A stretch of 64,000 nucleotides of DNA from Aureobasidium sp. EXF-3400 (GCA_024195585.1 SWBL01000290.1:1-64000); one strand, 5' to 3'. Numbered from the stretch's first letter, positions 42,468 to 53,270 are shown. A program made the numbers and translations. The notes: a model not told the origin generated them from the letters alone.

Positions 42468-44648
42468 ATGGCCCAGAGGATACCCGTACCTCCAGCTAAT
42501 GCATATTCACATCACGCTATGCCATCGGATTTTTTGTGTACTCCAGACGATTTTCTGATTGATATCGTCGAAGGCTCTGACTCCGTCTATAACGCTCCAC
42601 TCAACAGGCAGATAGACACCAAACATCGCAAGAAACAATCTGCCCCGATCCTTGCAACTTTCCATTGCTGGAAACTTACCAAAGCTGCTCCTAAAACCAA
42701 GGATGGGGCTCTAAGCTGGAAGCGAGCAGCAGTCGTACAGACGACACTGCCATCTGACGAACTTGAATCTCAAGTCAAGAAGCAGCTCAAGGCAAAATCG
42801 CTCATCGACATGTATGAAGCCCTATCAACGGACCAGCGTCAACAAGTTGAGGTTCTTATCCAGCAACAAAGGCGAGATGAGACGAACAAACACGCTCGTT
42901 GGGAGATAGCAGCCATACACCGTGAGGTCCTCAACAATCTCAGGACGAGGATCAGAGAGACCACTTTCATTCGTATAATATTGAGTAGGGATGACAGAAG
43001 AAAAGTCGAGAAGGCAAGACCAGGCCATGAGACGACTAGCGCTAGTGTGGCAAGCAACATCTCTGACCTCAACGATCTTTCCAATTCCCTGCTGGAACAG
43101 ACAAATACAAAACGTGACCAAGGTCTTCCTCCACCCAGAAGGGAATTTAAGGGACAGGCTAGAGCCAGAAAGCCAATCGGCGAGAACGTGATCGAGGTCA
43201 TGCCTGATTTGAGTATTGGCGATACTCATGTCATCAGCGTGCCATCGATGGCAAGTCCGTTGCCGTCTGCTAGGTTGCAAGGTCCAAGCCCAACATGGAA
43301 CAACCAAGCTCCACTCTGGCAATCGCCGTCAACCAATATCGAGCATGAAAATATGCTTCGAAATCGACTGGATCAACAGCGGCCACTGCCGGGTTCTGAA
43401 GTTCAAAACGATCAGCATCACGTTCAGAATGCTCTTGCATATATGGCCAATGTGAATTCCAATGTTCGTACACAGGCGGGCGGCAGAGTCTTCGAAGAGC
43501 CACAAGGCCAATCAGCTCTACATGAACCATGGTTTTCACAGCAGTCTCCACCCATAGTACCAGATTTCAGATGCGACTCTCACACTATGCCTATCGAACG
43601 GCAGTTTGAAGGGTCTACGACACAGAGAACCCCGCCACATCTCGGACTGCAGTCAACAAATTGCGAGCAAGACTACTTTGGGAAGCAGTCCAGGAATCCA
43701 TATGAAGAAGCAGTGGAGCCAAGTATGGCTAGACAGTATCACCACGCGAACAACAATGCTCCTGTACTCGCTGCTTCACATCGTGCCACAGATTCAGAGG
43801 CTAATAGGGCATCTCCAATCACAAAGATTCAGGCTCCTACAGATTCGGAATGGCCTGATTATAACCCTGAAATGGAGCCATCACCACTTCCATCACCGCA
43901 ATCCCAGCAGCAAACGAGACATGCAAAACGCAGTGCCGAACGACTGCGACGAGAAGACGTGCTCTTCTGGAGGACTCAAGCCCAGCTAAGCTGTTCTCGA
44001 TCATCTTCAAGTCTAGATGATCAGTCCTCAACTCTTGCATCTCTCGAGGAGAGCTCACCTCCAACTTCAGTGTCGGGAGACGGCGTTGCGCCGCAATTCC
44101 AATATCACGAGGGAGATGCTCACGCACCAGGACGTTTCGGTCAACAGCTTGCGGCACACAGTTTCCTCCGTCCGAACCAAGATCGACAACAGGAACAGCC
44201 TCTCAAGATGCCTCAAAGAAGTCAAACCGACTACAAACTCCAAACCCGACGTACTGTCAGCTTTGATGACGAACCGTATGGGATCCATGATAGACAGCAT
44301 GCTCCACAACCGGTTCCAAACGCTCGTGGTTCTAGCATGTATACCCCAGATAACTACACAAGACCATCGGCCCCAGAACCCCCAGAACCAAAAGCAAACT
44401 ATTCATTCTATCAACCCCAACGATACCAGCCACAACAAACTTGGGAGTTGGATAATACTTCGATGCTCGAACGCTTGAATGAACGTCTGGATCACATGGA
44501 ACTCAGACAGGCGGAAGGAGCAACCAGAAGAGCCGTTGAGGCAGCACAGAAAAGAAGGGAGTTGGAGAAGAAAGAAGCTTACGAACGAGGGATCGAGGAT
44601 GCAATGGCATGGAAGGCACGACCTGGTGGGGTTGGCAGCTTCAATTGA
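42468..44648 (+). CDS. Hypothetical disordered protein with conserved-looking N-terminus and C-terminal coiled coil
   Basis: An intronless frame of 726 residues from ATG 42468. Residues about 20-190 look folded: DDFLIDIVEGSDSVYNAP, then APILATFHCWKLTKAAP and a helical segment (LIDMYEALSTDQRQQVEVLI, then REVLNNLRTRIRETTFIRII). Residues 200-650 are rich in Gln, Pro, Ser and Asn and are probably disordered. The C-terminus forms a short coiled coil (MLERLNERLDHMELRQAE onward) ending in a charged helix with RGIEDAMAWKARPG. There is no transmembrane segment or known catalytic motif, and I recognise no family. A nuclear scaffold or regulator would fit, but that is a guess. Confidence 0.85.
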   Translation: MAQRIPVPPANAYSHHAMPSDFLCTPDDFLIDIVEGSDSVYNAPLNRQIDTKHRKKQSAPILATFHCWKLTKAAPKTKDGALSWKRAAVVQTTLPSDELESQVKKQLKAKSLIDMYEALSTDQRQQVEVLIQQQRRDETNKHARWEIAAIHREVLNNLRTRIRETTFIRIILSRDDRRKVEKARPGHETTSASVASNISDLNDLSNSLLEQTNTKRDQGLPPPRREFKGQARARKPIGENVIEVMPDLSIGDTHVISVPSMASPLPSARLQGPSPTWNNQAPLWQSPSTNIEHENMLRNRLDQQRPLPGSEVQNDQHHVQNALAYMANVNSNVRTQAGGRVFEEPQGQSALHEPWFSQQSPPIVPDFRCDSHTMPIERQFEGSTTQRTPPHLGLQSTNCEQDYFGKQSRNPYEEAVEPSMARQYHHANNNAPVLAASHRATDSEANRASPITKIQAPTDSEWPDYNPEMEPSPLPSPQSQQQTRHAKRSAERLRREDVLFWRTQAQLSCSRSSSSLDDQSSTLASLEESSPPTSVSGDGVAPQFQYHEGDAHAPGRFGQQLAAHSFLRPNQDRQQEQPLKMPQRSQTDYKLQTRRTVSFDDEPYGIHDRQHAPQPVPNARGSSMYTPDNYTRPSAPEPPEPKANYSFYQPQRYQPQQTWELDNTSMLERLNERLDHMELRQAEGATRRAVEAAQKRRELEKKEAYERGIEDAMAWKARPGGVGSFN

Positions 44649-44845
44649 GAAAGTGGAGTTGTTATGGAGACTTTGAAGAACTTTTCCTTCTTTGTGCTCA
44701 TTAATCCTTGCTTTTGTCGAGTTGGATTTTCGATAACGATCTTACTACAATCGTGTGTTTATCTTTGGTCATTTTATTGGTTCTTTATCCGTGTTGCTGA
44801 TACAATTAATCTATGTCTGATACACTTGCTTCTTTCATATTCTCA

Positions 44846-46867
44846 TCAAGGCATAAGCTTGCTGGCAGGTTCCGCCTTCTTGCGGTATACATCAAGAGGC
44901 ACCGGCAGGTCACCACTGTAACCGACATCTCCCTGCATCGTCTCGAGTTTCTTGGTCACCTTGCCGACCAACTTTGCGATCCACTTGTCGTTGGCAGCAG
45001 CATCCATAGCGACTTTCCTCATCTTGTCATTGAGATCAGTTCTGACTGCCTTTGTGAATTCTCTAAAGCCGTGGATTTCCTTATCCAAAGACTTCTCAAC
45101 TCTGTCCATCTCTACGATCTTGGTCGCCTTGACCAAGGCTGCGATGAAGTCGAGTAGATTTTGGTCGAAACAAGCAGGTAGGCGCACGTGAGCGGAGATG
45201 TTGACGTTAGTTTCATCCTTGCGCAGCTGGGCCATTTCCTGTTCAGCTTGAATAGTTTTCGGCTGACTATCGGCGGTGTCAATCTTTTCTTGTTGAGCAG
45301 CCTTATCCTCCGAGGTTGGGACAGGAGGCAAGATGTGTTCGTGATGAGGCAAGAGGAATGACGGCACACTAATCCTTGCGTCCGCTCCTCCAAGACGAAC
45401 AATCTGATTGTAGTCGACCTCTTCCTTGACAGTTCTGTAGACCATGATGTCGTCGAATAGAAGATCTGAAACGATGTTGAAGACTGGGTTGATGGGTACA
45501 GAAGCCATAGCAGTGATTTTCTCAGCTTCAAACACAAAGTTGGCGTCCTTTAGCCAGGCAGAAATGCGCTTCTTGAGATGCTTAACGTCCGAAGCTTGCT
45601 CTGGGTGATCCTGGAAAATCTGTTGATGGAGCATGGTTTCGATCATGGCACCTGAGCCTCCAGCAGTGATGGACTTGACGTAAATTGGATGGAAGTACGC
45701 AATTGGGTTCAGAAGACATCTGAGGAGGAATGGAAGTCTGTGGAGGAACTTTCGCATCGGCAGATCCCGCTGCAGAGTAGAGACACGAATGGAACGCGTG
45801 CTACAGTGAGGGACAGTGGGTTTGCCGTGCAGCTGTGAGCAAATCGCAGAGCGATAGTCCTTCTTGTTATCAAGAACCTCGCCATCGACATGTTTTTGTT
45901 TCAGTGTCTGTTGGACCTCCTGCTGACTGACAGTGATGATGCTGGTCTCTTGAATGTAGCTTAGAATAGCGTTGTAGGTCTCCCTTGCGTGGTCATCGTC
46001 AGGCGAGAGCTGTTTGACTCCCTTTAAACCGACACCGGGAGATATAGGCTGGGGAGCAGAACCATCTGTCATTCTTTCCTTCATAGCCTCCATGGGAGCA
46101 CGTGTATCGCTCGTCTTGGCCGCAGTGGCAAGAAGAGGGGTTTCTGAAACCATGAATGAATCGTCGGTAGGTGTTCTGCCATTCTCTGCCAACTGTCTAA
46201 GTGACATTTCACGCTCACCACCCTTGACATTGGCATATACGTCGGAGATGTCGATTCTTCTGAAAAGAGCGATGCGGACCTCGTCGACCGCAATGGCGAC
46301 TTCCATGTCGTCGGAGAATTTGATGCCGACTTCCACGCCGTGTGCGATGATCATCAGTGAAGACAACCGGAAGGTCATACCACGGATATTCATCAGTCCG
46401 TTAACGTCGACATCGATCTCCAGTGCTGGTATGTCAAAGAAGGCGATCTGGTCGTCAATGAATTGAAGCTGTTTGAGCACATTTCTGATGCGTCTTCTGA
46501 CGAACCTTCCAACAAGGTCGAATTGGAAAAGGCATGTCAAGAAGATTGCAGGATAGCATGTTGCGACAAAAGCGCCATGCAAGAGCCAGGAGGTAGCAGC
46601 AACTCCATAGGTTAGATTGATCAAGAGTAACAGAGACCAGATATTGAAGAAGGGCAGGATCCGGCGACCATTAGCGGCGCCGGAGAGGATGATGAATGTC
46701 AGAATGGCAGCACCCGAGAGAATCCATCTCAGTGGCCAATTGAATAAGGCGACGGCGGCGGCAGATGTTGCTGCAAAGAGATATGGTACAGGGATTCCAA
46801 GGATCGGCTGGAGTTTCTTCTGTCGCTCAGGCAGCTCGCGTGGGGTGAATGAAGAATTCAAGTTCAT
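44846..46867 (-). CDS. Uncharacterised membrane protein with beta-rich cytosolic region
   Basis: A frame of 673 residues from ATG 46867. The reading is open further upstream to a TTTGCAG at 46915-46922 that looks like a 3' splice site, so an intron in the 5' leader is likely. After a short N-terminus come three or four hydrophobic segments (residues about 25-125: PYLFAATSAAAVALF, WILSGAAILTFIIL, FVATCYPAIFLTCLF). A beta-rich block follows (ALEIDVDVNGLMNIRGMTFR, VEVGIKFSDDMEVAIAVDEV, ALFRRIDISDVYANVKG), whose alternating pattern recalls repeating-beta-groove lipid-transfer proteins such as Mdm31/Csf1. The remainder is helical and charged. The lipid-transfer idea is inference only; I do not recognise a named family. 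Confidence 0.85.
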   Translation of the reverse strand: MNLNSSFTPRELPERQKKLQPILGIPVPYLFAATSAAAVALFNWPLRWILSGAAILTFIILSGAANGRRILPFFNIWSLLLLINLTYGVAATSWLLHGAFVATCYPAIFLTCLFQFDLVGRFVRRRIRNVLKQLQFIDDQIAFFDIPALEIDVDVNGLMNIRGMTFRLSSLMIIAHGVEVGIKFSDDMEVAIAVDEVRIALFRRIDISDVYANVKGGEREMSLRQLAENGRTPTDDSFMVSETPLLATAAKTSDTRAPMEAMKERMTDGSAPQPISPGVGLKGVKQLSPDDDHARETYNAILSYIQETSIITVSQQEVQQTLKQKHVDGEVLDNKKDYRSAICSQLHGKPTVPHCSTRSIRVSTLQRDLPMRKFLHRLPFLLRCLLNPIAYFHPIYVKSITAGGSGAMIETMLHQQIFQDHPEQASDVKHLKKRISAWLKDANFVFEAEKITAMASVPINPVFNIVSDLLFDDIMVYRTVKEEVDYNQIVRLGGADARISVPSFLLPHHEHILPPVPTSEDKAAQQEKIDTADSQPKTIQAEQEMAQLRKDETNVNISAHVRLPACFDQNLLDFIAALVKATKIVEMDRVEKSLDKEIHGFREFTKAVRTDLNDKMRKVAMDAAANDKWIAKLVGKVTKKLETMQGDVGYSGDLPVPLDVYRKKAEPASKLMP

Positions 46868-47435
46868 GTTGGACGAAGGATTGATGAAATTGAACACTGT
46901 CCGGTCCCCAAATTCCTGCAAATGTCAACGCTTGTCAGTTGTCAAGCATGGAAGGTTGCTTTCGAGTAGGAAAGAACGACAGATATGTTTGTTTTTCGGT
47001 TTGCGACGGATAGGTATTTGCCCTTAGTTCACCAGATTTCGCAGCTTCCAACAATTATGCTTGACGTCACTTAACGGTTTCTGTGAACGCATGGGTTTCT
47101 ATAACGAACGCAATATCAACTCATATAGCACGTTCAAGAATTGAGCACATCAAGAACTTGTATCATTAGAGTATGAAATCTCAGCAGTGATGTAAAATCC
47201 TACGTAGGGCAATGTTATTCCCTGAGTGGCCCCCATCGCAAGTCATCTTCGTGTTCTTTGGGGTGTACGCTGAAGACATGATGGCGCTATATAGAAGCCG
47301 GAGAGTTCACTACTATCTCCGTCCCGGCTAAGCAAGCATGGACAACTCCAATGACAAGCCACTTTTAAAGACCACCGATTTTAAAGACCACCGACATCAC
47401 AACCACCAAACCACAACCAAAGACCATCCTGCCAC
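46868..47435. promoter_or_regulatory. Divergent promoter region, membrane protein and glyoxalase II
   Basis: Both neighbouring genes start from this interval. The left end probably contains a leader intron of the membrane-protein gene (acceptor TTTGCAG near 46915). The right end carries a 16-bp tandem duplication and a C/A-rich leader ahead of the glyoxalase ATG. No other gene is seen. Confidence 0.5.
47363..47394. repeat. Perfect 16-bp tandem duplication in a promoter
   Basis: The unit TTTTAAAGACCACCGA occurs twice head to tail, 42-73 bp before the glyoxalase II start codon. A degenerate AAAGACCATCC follows at about 47419, so the AAAGACCA core is present three times. Confidence 0.9.
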
Positions 47436-48758
47436 ATGAGTCTGTTTACTTTGGCCAGACAAACAATCCGCAAGCCCATCTTCAAACCTGCTTTTGTATG
47501 TGTCGTTGTTTCCTGCATTTGGTTCTACCTTCGATTGACCCCGCCTCAGCCTGTCATCTCCCGAGCCATGCACATCCAGTCAATTCCCATGTGTGAGTAG
47601 CAAGTTGGCAGTGCTTGATATACCGAAGCTCATGCGATGTAGGGGAGGGTAGTGGTAACAACTACGCCTACCTTGTTGTTGACGACAAGTCTAAGGATGC
47701 TGTCATCATTGACCCCGCCAACCCTCCAGAGTGAGCCGGCACTTGCACCAACGACGACAGAGTCATACTGATTTGTGCTTTAAAGAGTGCTTCCTGTGCT
47801 CAAGAAGCAGGTAGACAGTGGAGCTATCAACCTCAAGAGCATCATCAACACCCACCAGTAAGCACATCCCTACTACCCACGACGACGGAAGGATTGTCAC
47901 TTATGAACAACCAGCCACCACGATCATGCAGGCGGCAATGTTGAGATGGTAAGTTTTGTGGCGATCATTTGAGAAGAGAGCTGCAAGATTGACTCTTAAC
48001 CAGCTCAAATCATACCCTCTCCCCATAATCGGTGGTAAAGACTGCAGCAAAGTCACAAAGACACCTGCCCATGGCGAGATCTTCAACATTGGCGACATCA
48101 AGGTCAAGGCTCTGCACACCCCGTGCCACACTCAAGACAGCATTTGCTTTTTGTTCGAAGACGGCAACGACAAAGCCGTCTTCACCGGAGACACTCTTTT
48201 CATCGGCGGCAAGTTTACAGAAGTCACATATCGGTAGGCAGAAACTAACATGCGAGTAGGCTGTGGCCGATTCTTCGAAGGCAATGCCGAGGAGATGCAC
48301 AAGGCTTTGAATGAGACTCTTGCTGCTCTGCCCGATGACACCAAGGTCTACGTAAGTAGAATGCCATTTTTACCTACATGCATCCTTACTGACGATTTTA
48401 TTGTAGCCTGGCCACGAGTACACCAAGGGCAACGTCAAGTTTGGCATTCAAGTCATGCAGGGCGAACCCATCAAGAAACTTGAGGCCTTCGCCAATGCCA
48501 ACAAGCAGACTCAGGGCAAATTCACCATTGGTGACGAGAAGGTTGGTCTCTGAAAATTTACACGCCTGTATACAGTGACTGACAACACTGCTCTCGCAGC
48601 TTCACAACGTCTTCATGAGACTTGATGTAACTTCTCTCAATGCCAAAACAGACCAGCATACTAACGTCTCGCAGGACCCTACCGTTCAGAAGGCCACTGG
48701 CAAGAACAGCCCCATCGATGTCATGGCCGCCTTGAGAGAGATGAAGAACAAGTCTTGA
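47436..48758 (+). CDS. Hydroxyacylglutathione hydrolase (glyoxalase II)
   Basis: Nine exons (47436-47592, 47643-47730, 47786-47857, 47915-47948, 48004-48208, 48260-48351, 48407-48541, 48600-48626, 48675-48758) encode 297 residues. The enzyme hydrolyses S-lactoylglutathione to lactate and glutathione, the second step of methylglyoxal detoxification. The metallo-beta-lactamase metal motif reads THHHHDH, assembled across exons 3 and 4. Further ligands are in [13 protein letters not shown] and PGHEY, and GGCGRFFEG is the family signature. The first 40 residues, basic with a hydrophobic stretch ([13 protein letters not shown]), form a possible mitochondrial or membrane anchor. Met45 (47568) would give a cytosolic form. 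The fifth intron is of the GC-AG type. The sequence ends 159 bp before the convergent POT1 stop. Confidence 0.95.
48209..48259 (+). other. GC-AG intron in glyoxalase II
   Basis: Only a GC donor (G|GCAAGT) at 48209 joined to the TAG acceptor at 48259 restores the [15 protein letters not shown] family block in frame. The nearby GT at 48234 would add about eight unrelated residues and break the frame. An ACTAAC branch site lies 10-15 nt before the acceptor. Confidence 0.85.
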
Positions 48759-48917
48759 GCTTAATCGCCAGGTAGTATGGATAAACCGATCACGACGACA
48801 TTCAGACGACACATTGGAAACATATTTTGGAGCCACCACTATATATAAGTGATGGGAATTGAATGATTTCATGACTGTCATTACTTTTGCGTTGATCCGA
48901 CATATCTGGCCATAGCC

Positions 48918-51089
48918 TCATTCATGGAATATCCGAGCGCCGGACATATCGTAGAGTATTGTGTAAGCTGATGATTCCGCTGATTCAATGTCATCTTGAT
49001 CCAGTTCTTGACCATATTCTGCGATAAAACAGAGGAACGGCAGGTTCGACAGGTTTGTACCCTCGATGGCGACGGCTTGAGGCGCTGGAAATGGCTGTTG
49101 TTTGGCCAAAGCCGCGGTTTTGAGTTCTTCCAAGTTTCCCCAGAGAATTGCCATCTGCTCGCGTAACTTCGCAAGTGTTCGCGTATCGCGTCGCAGACTA
49201 TCACAGTCAATAAAGCTACAAGCTCAGTATGGAATCGACTTACTCGGTAGCATCCTCATCCATAGACAACAGAAACTCTGCGTATCTGTGATCTACATGC
49301 GCCCACAACTGTGCTGGCGCACTGCCTGGTTTGATGTCTTCCAAAAGTAGAAAGAAGTCCCAGATCCACTTTTGACTTGGAAACGGACTGACCGTGTTCA
49401 GATCATCGTCCGAAAGTCCTCCAGAGGCATCGGCAGCTGGTGCAGGCGATGCGAAATCTTCCAGCATTGGTGGCCAAAAATCGACAACTCTGACTTTGAC
49501 CTTATGCTTGACGTTGAGAAAAGGCAGTTCAAGCTTTACCCCAGACCTACCAGTGTAGGAATGATCTCTAGACAGTATGTCTTGGAGAGTGCTGATTTGG
49601 ACACCATCGTACTTCACGCAGCTGACTAGAGGGCAATAAGCGAACGGTCAAACGGGTTGAGCAAGTTAAACTTACCGTGCGGATTGTTAACAATAGTAGC
49701 CGATGTTGAAGCCGTCTCATCCTTATTGAGACCCAACCTCCGAGCTTTGTTATCCCTCTTTCTCTGTCTCTTGGACGATTTTTTTTCCTGCTTCCCAGTT
49801 TCTTTGCTTTGTTTCTTGGTCTCGACTTCGGCGTTTCGATCTCTCCAATAATTTGTTTGGCGGTCGACAAGAGCATTCAGTTGCTTCGCCTCTTTCAATT
49901 TTTGAACCAAGATCTTGTCTGGGAACTGTCTGTCTGGCCAGAGGTTGCCTTCCATCTTTTTCGCATTGCTCTGCTTGATTCGAACGTTCGAAAGCTTAAT
50001 AAAATCACCTTCCTTGACTTTGTCGCGAGCATATCCTGCATGAGGAGGAAGGAGTTCAACTTGCAGAGTACGGCGACCACAAGGTCCGGACCAGTTTTTG
50101 CGCTTCCCGGTGACGTTCGAAATATAGCCGTAGCAATCGCCATCCCTATTCAGTTCAAGGTCATTTTGAGAATTGTTGTGGGTATTTGTTCTATCATACC
50201 TGCTGAATTCATCGTCGGCATCTGCATCATCCGGAGCAGGATAGTCGTACAACAAATCGTTGGCTGTATAGTCAGTGACATACAGCTCCATATTGCCATT
50301 CGAGTTTGGAAACTTCTTTATGACTTCAACAGCAAGATCGCAATAGTCATTGTAGTTGACATTTGTGATCAAGCGAAACTTGCCATTGGTCTGTGGAGGG
50401 CGACCAGCTCTATCAGCAGCAGGCCGAGTAGGGATTGCAACAGCATCGGAAGGACCAGCAGTATTGACAACAGATGGAGCAAGTTGCTTGAGAGTGATGG
50501 CGTAGACCTGCTCCGTCTTTGGAGGTTTTGGGTTTGGGTCTGGAGGCAGGGATGGAATGTCTTTTTCACCGAGAAAAGATTGCATAAAACCTGGCTCTGG
50601 TATTGATGCTGCCTGGTAGATAATGATGTTTGTCAACCTCCTCGCGTCGACTATCAACGGTGTATCGTAGAGTGGTATGACCTGGGCAAAGTGTCAAGGA
50701 TGGATGTATGAGTATGGAATGTATCATAATTGTAGATACCTTGCAACTGCGTATGAGAACGACGTCGCATACAGATGGAGTCGGAGGGAGCCCTTCCTTG
50801 GTTCTTGCGAAGAAGCGAGCTTTGAGACCTTTGGTCATAACAGGAATTTTCATCATGTCCGAGTCCTGAAGTGTAAAGGTAATTTGCCAATCTGAAGATG
50901 GCATCAGTGCAGGAAAGGGCGACCTGAAACGAGACAAGTTGACACACCTCCAGTCTTCATGTTTGTCATGGGTTGTAAGACATCTACGACAATACCCATG
51001 AGGTTGATGATGGGAGCAGCACTCGCAGACTTGCAGTTTTTGTATGCATCAGCCAAGCTGATTAGCGTACTGGGACGAGATTGAGCCAT
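48918..51089 (-). CDS. POT1: Protection of telomeres protein 1
   Basis: Six exons (50948-51089, 50740-50891, 50200-50681, 49676-50145, 49244-49625, 48918-49197) encode about 635 residues. Pot1 binds the single-stranded telomeric G-overhang and protects chromosome ends within shelterin. The N-terminal OB fold (Telo_bind) is spread over the first three exons: SLADAYKNCK, NLMGIVVDVLQPM, then DWQITFTLQDSD and VCDVVLIRSCK. A second OB region begins near residue 200 (NGKFRLITNVNYNDYCDLAV, ELYVTDYTANDLL) and includes RRTLQVELLPPHA and EGDFIKLSNVRIK. A Lys/Arg-rich segment (EKKSSKRQRKRDNKARR) suggests nuclear import, and a C-terminal domain follows. Intron 50146-50199 is 54 nt and stop-free, so its removal is inferred from its splice sites. 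If retained, the protein has 18 more residues. Confidence 0.9.
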
Positions 51090-51503
51090 AGTGACTGTGG
51101 AACAAGTAACACAACGAACAAAGGGGAATTCATCCAGCAGGTTGATGTTGTTCTAAAGAAGGCAGCATGCTCATGATGCTTGGCTCAGTTGACGACGGTC
51201 GAGTAAATTCGAGCTTGAACGGGAAGACGCGACGCGTTCGGAACAAGTGAAAGTGGTTGGCCAAATTTGATTGACGAGCACACGAGCTTTGGCCAAGACT
51301 TCTGACGACTTGTCGTCCTGTACGAGTGGGTTCTTTGCGCAGAGCTTTGGGCACTGGATTTGTTTTGTTGCCCGTCCAAGCAAAAGAGGACCCCTCACAG
51401 TAATCAAAGAAATCACTTTGACTGCTGCTTTTCTTTTCCTCATCCAACATCCCTCCTCTCACCACTCCCCCACTCCGCTCCTCCACGCCAACCTCTCTTC
51501 ACC
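51090..51503. promoter_or_regulatory. Divergent promoter region, POT1 and importin alpha
   Basis: The 414 bases separate the two start codons, so both promoters lie here. The importin alpha side has a CT-rich tract (CATCCCTCCTCTCACCAC and similar) and CACC-ATG. Frames on both strands inside are chance overlaps. Confidence 0.5.
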
Positions 51504-53270
51504 ATGGCGGATCGCTACATTCCCGAGCATCGCCGCACCACCTTCAAGGCAAAGAACCTGCTCAAGCCCGATGAGCTTCGCCGCCGCCGCGAGGAACAGC
51601 AGGTCGAGATCAGAAAGCAGAAGCGTGAGGAGAACCTTGCAAAGAGAAGAGGAATCACCCGCGGCGAGACTCTTGGTGCCTCACTGGGCGCCGCCCCTGA
51701 CAGTGATGATGAGTCGACAACTATTGAGAGCCAGGTAACCTGAACCACTCACTCCTCTGTTGACCGTCTGCTGACATGACGTACCCAGTTGAACGAAGAG
51801 CTCCCCCAGATGGTCCAGGGTGTTTTCTCAGACAAGATTGAGGACCAGATCGCTGCCACCACAAAGTTCCGCAAGCTGCTCTCAAAAGAGCGCAACCCTC
51901 CCATCGAGAAGGTCATCGAGACCAACGTCGTTGGCCGTTTTGTCGAGTTCCTCCGCTCTCCCCATACCCTCGTCCAGTTTGAGGCTGCCTGGGCATTGAC
52001 CAACATTGCTTCTGGTTCTGCCCAACAAACACAGGTCGTCATTAACGCCGGCGCCGTCCCCATCTTTGTCGAGCTGCTCAAGAGCCCTGAGCCCGATGTC
52101 CGCGAGCAGGCTGTCTGGGCCCTCGGTAACATTGCTGGTGACAGCCCGCAATGCAGAGACTTTGTCTTGCAGTGCGGCGCCCTCCAGCCTCTGGTCGCCC
52201 TTCTTGGTGACAGCCGCAAGCTCAGCATGCTCCGCAACGCCACCTGGACTCTGAGCAACTTCTGCCGCGGAAAGACCCCCCAGCCGGACTGGAACACCGT
52301 ATGTTGTCCCGCACTCTTTTGGCCGTTTGCGCTTCCTGCTGACCACGTGCTCGTATAGATCGCTCCTGCCCTTCCTGTCCTTGCCAAGCTCGTTTACTCT
52401 CTCGACGATGAGGTCCTCATTGACGCCTGCTGGGCCATCTCATACCTCTCTGACGGTTCCAACGACAAGATCCAAGCTGTCATCGAGGCCAACATCCCTC
52501 GTCGTCTTGTCGAACTGCTTATGCACGCCTCCACCTCTGTCCAGACCCCTGCTCTCCGTTCAGTCGGCAACATTGTTACCGGAGACGACGTTCAGACCCA
52601 GGTCATCATCAACTGCGGCGCTCTGCCCGCTCTGCTCTCTCTTTTGAGCTCCACCAAGGATGGCATCCGCAAGGAGGCTTGCTGGACCATCAGCAACATC
52701 ACTGCTGGCAACTCCACTCAGATCCAGGCTGTCATCGACGCCAACCTGATGGCCCCCCTCATCCACCTTCTTTCCAACGGTGACTTCAAGACCCGCAAGG
52801 AGGCTTGCTGGGCCATCTCCAACGCTACTTCTGGTGGTCTCCAGAAGCCCGACCAGATTCGCTACCTTGTTCACCAGGGTGCCATCCGTCCTCTGTGTGA
52901 CTTGCTGTCGTGCCCTGACAACAAGATCATCCAGGTCGCTCTTGACGGCCTTGAGAACATTCTCAAGGTTGGTGACATGGACAAGGAGGCTGCCGAGGGC
53001 ACCAACGAGCCTCCCGTCAACCGTTACGCTCTCTTCATCGAGGAGTGCGGTGGCATGGAGAAGATCCACGACTGCCAGAACAACGCCAACGAGGAGATTT
53101 ACATGAAGGCATACAACATCATTGAGAAGTACTTCTCTGACGAGGAGGCTGAGGGTGACATGAACGAGCTCGCTCCTCAGGCCGGCCAAGATGGTCAGTT
53201 CGGCTTTGGTGCTCAGCAGCAACAGCAAAACTTCAACTTTGCCAACGGCGGTGACTCGATGGATATGTAA
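51504..53270 (+). CDS. Importin subunit alpha (karyopherin alpha)
   Basis: Three exons, 51504-51734, 51789-52298 and 52359-53270, with introns of 54 and 60 nt, encode 550 residues. The protein carries cargo with classical nuclear localisation signals to importin beta and through the nuclear pore. The N-terminal importin-beta-binding domain is basic ([40 protein letters not shown]). Ten armadillo repeats follow; their Trp/Asn ladders for NLS binding are visible in [50 protein letters not shown] and [10 protein letters not shown]. The acidic, Gln-rich C-terminus contains the Cse1-interaction region ([20 protein letters not shown]). Length and organisation match yeast Srp1/Kap60. Strong codon preference suggests high expression. 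Confidence 0.98.
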
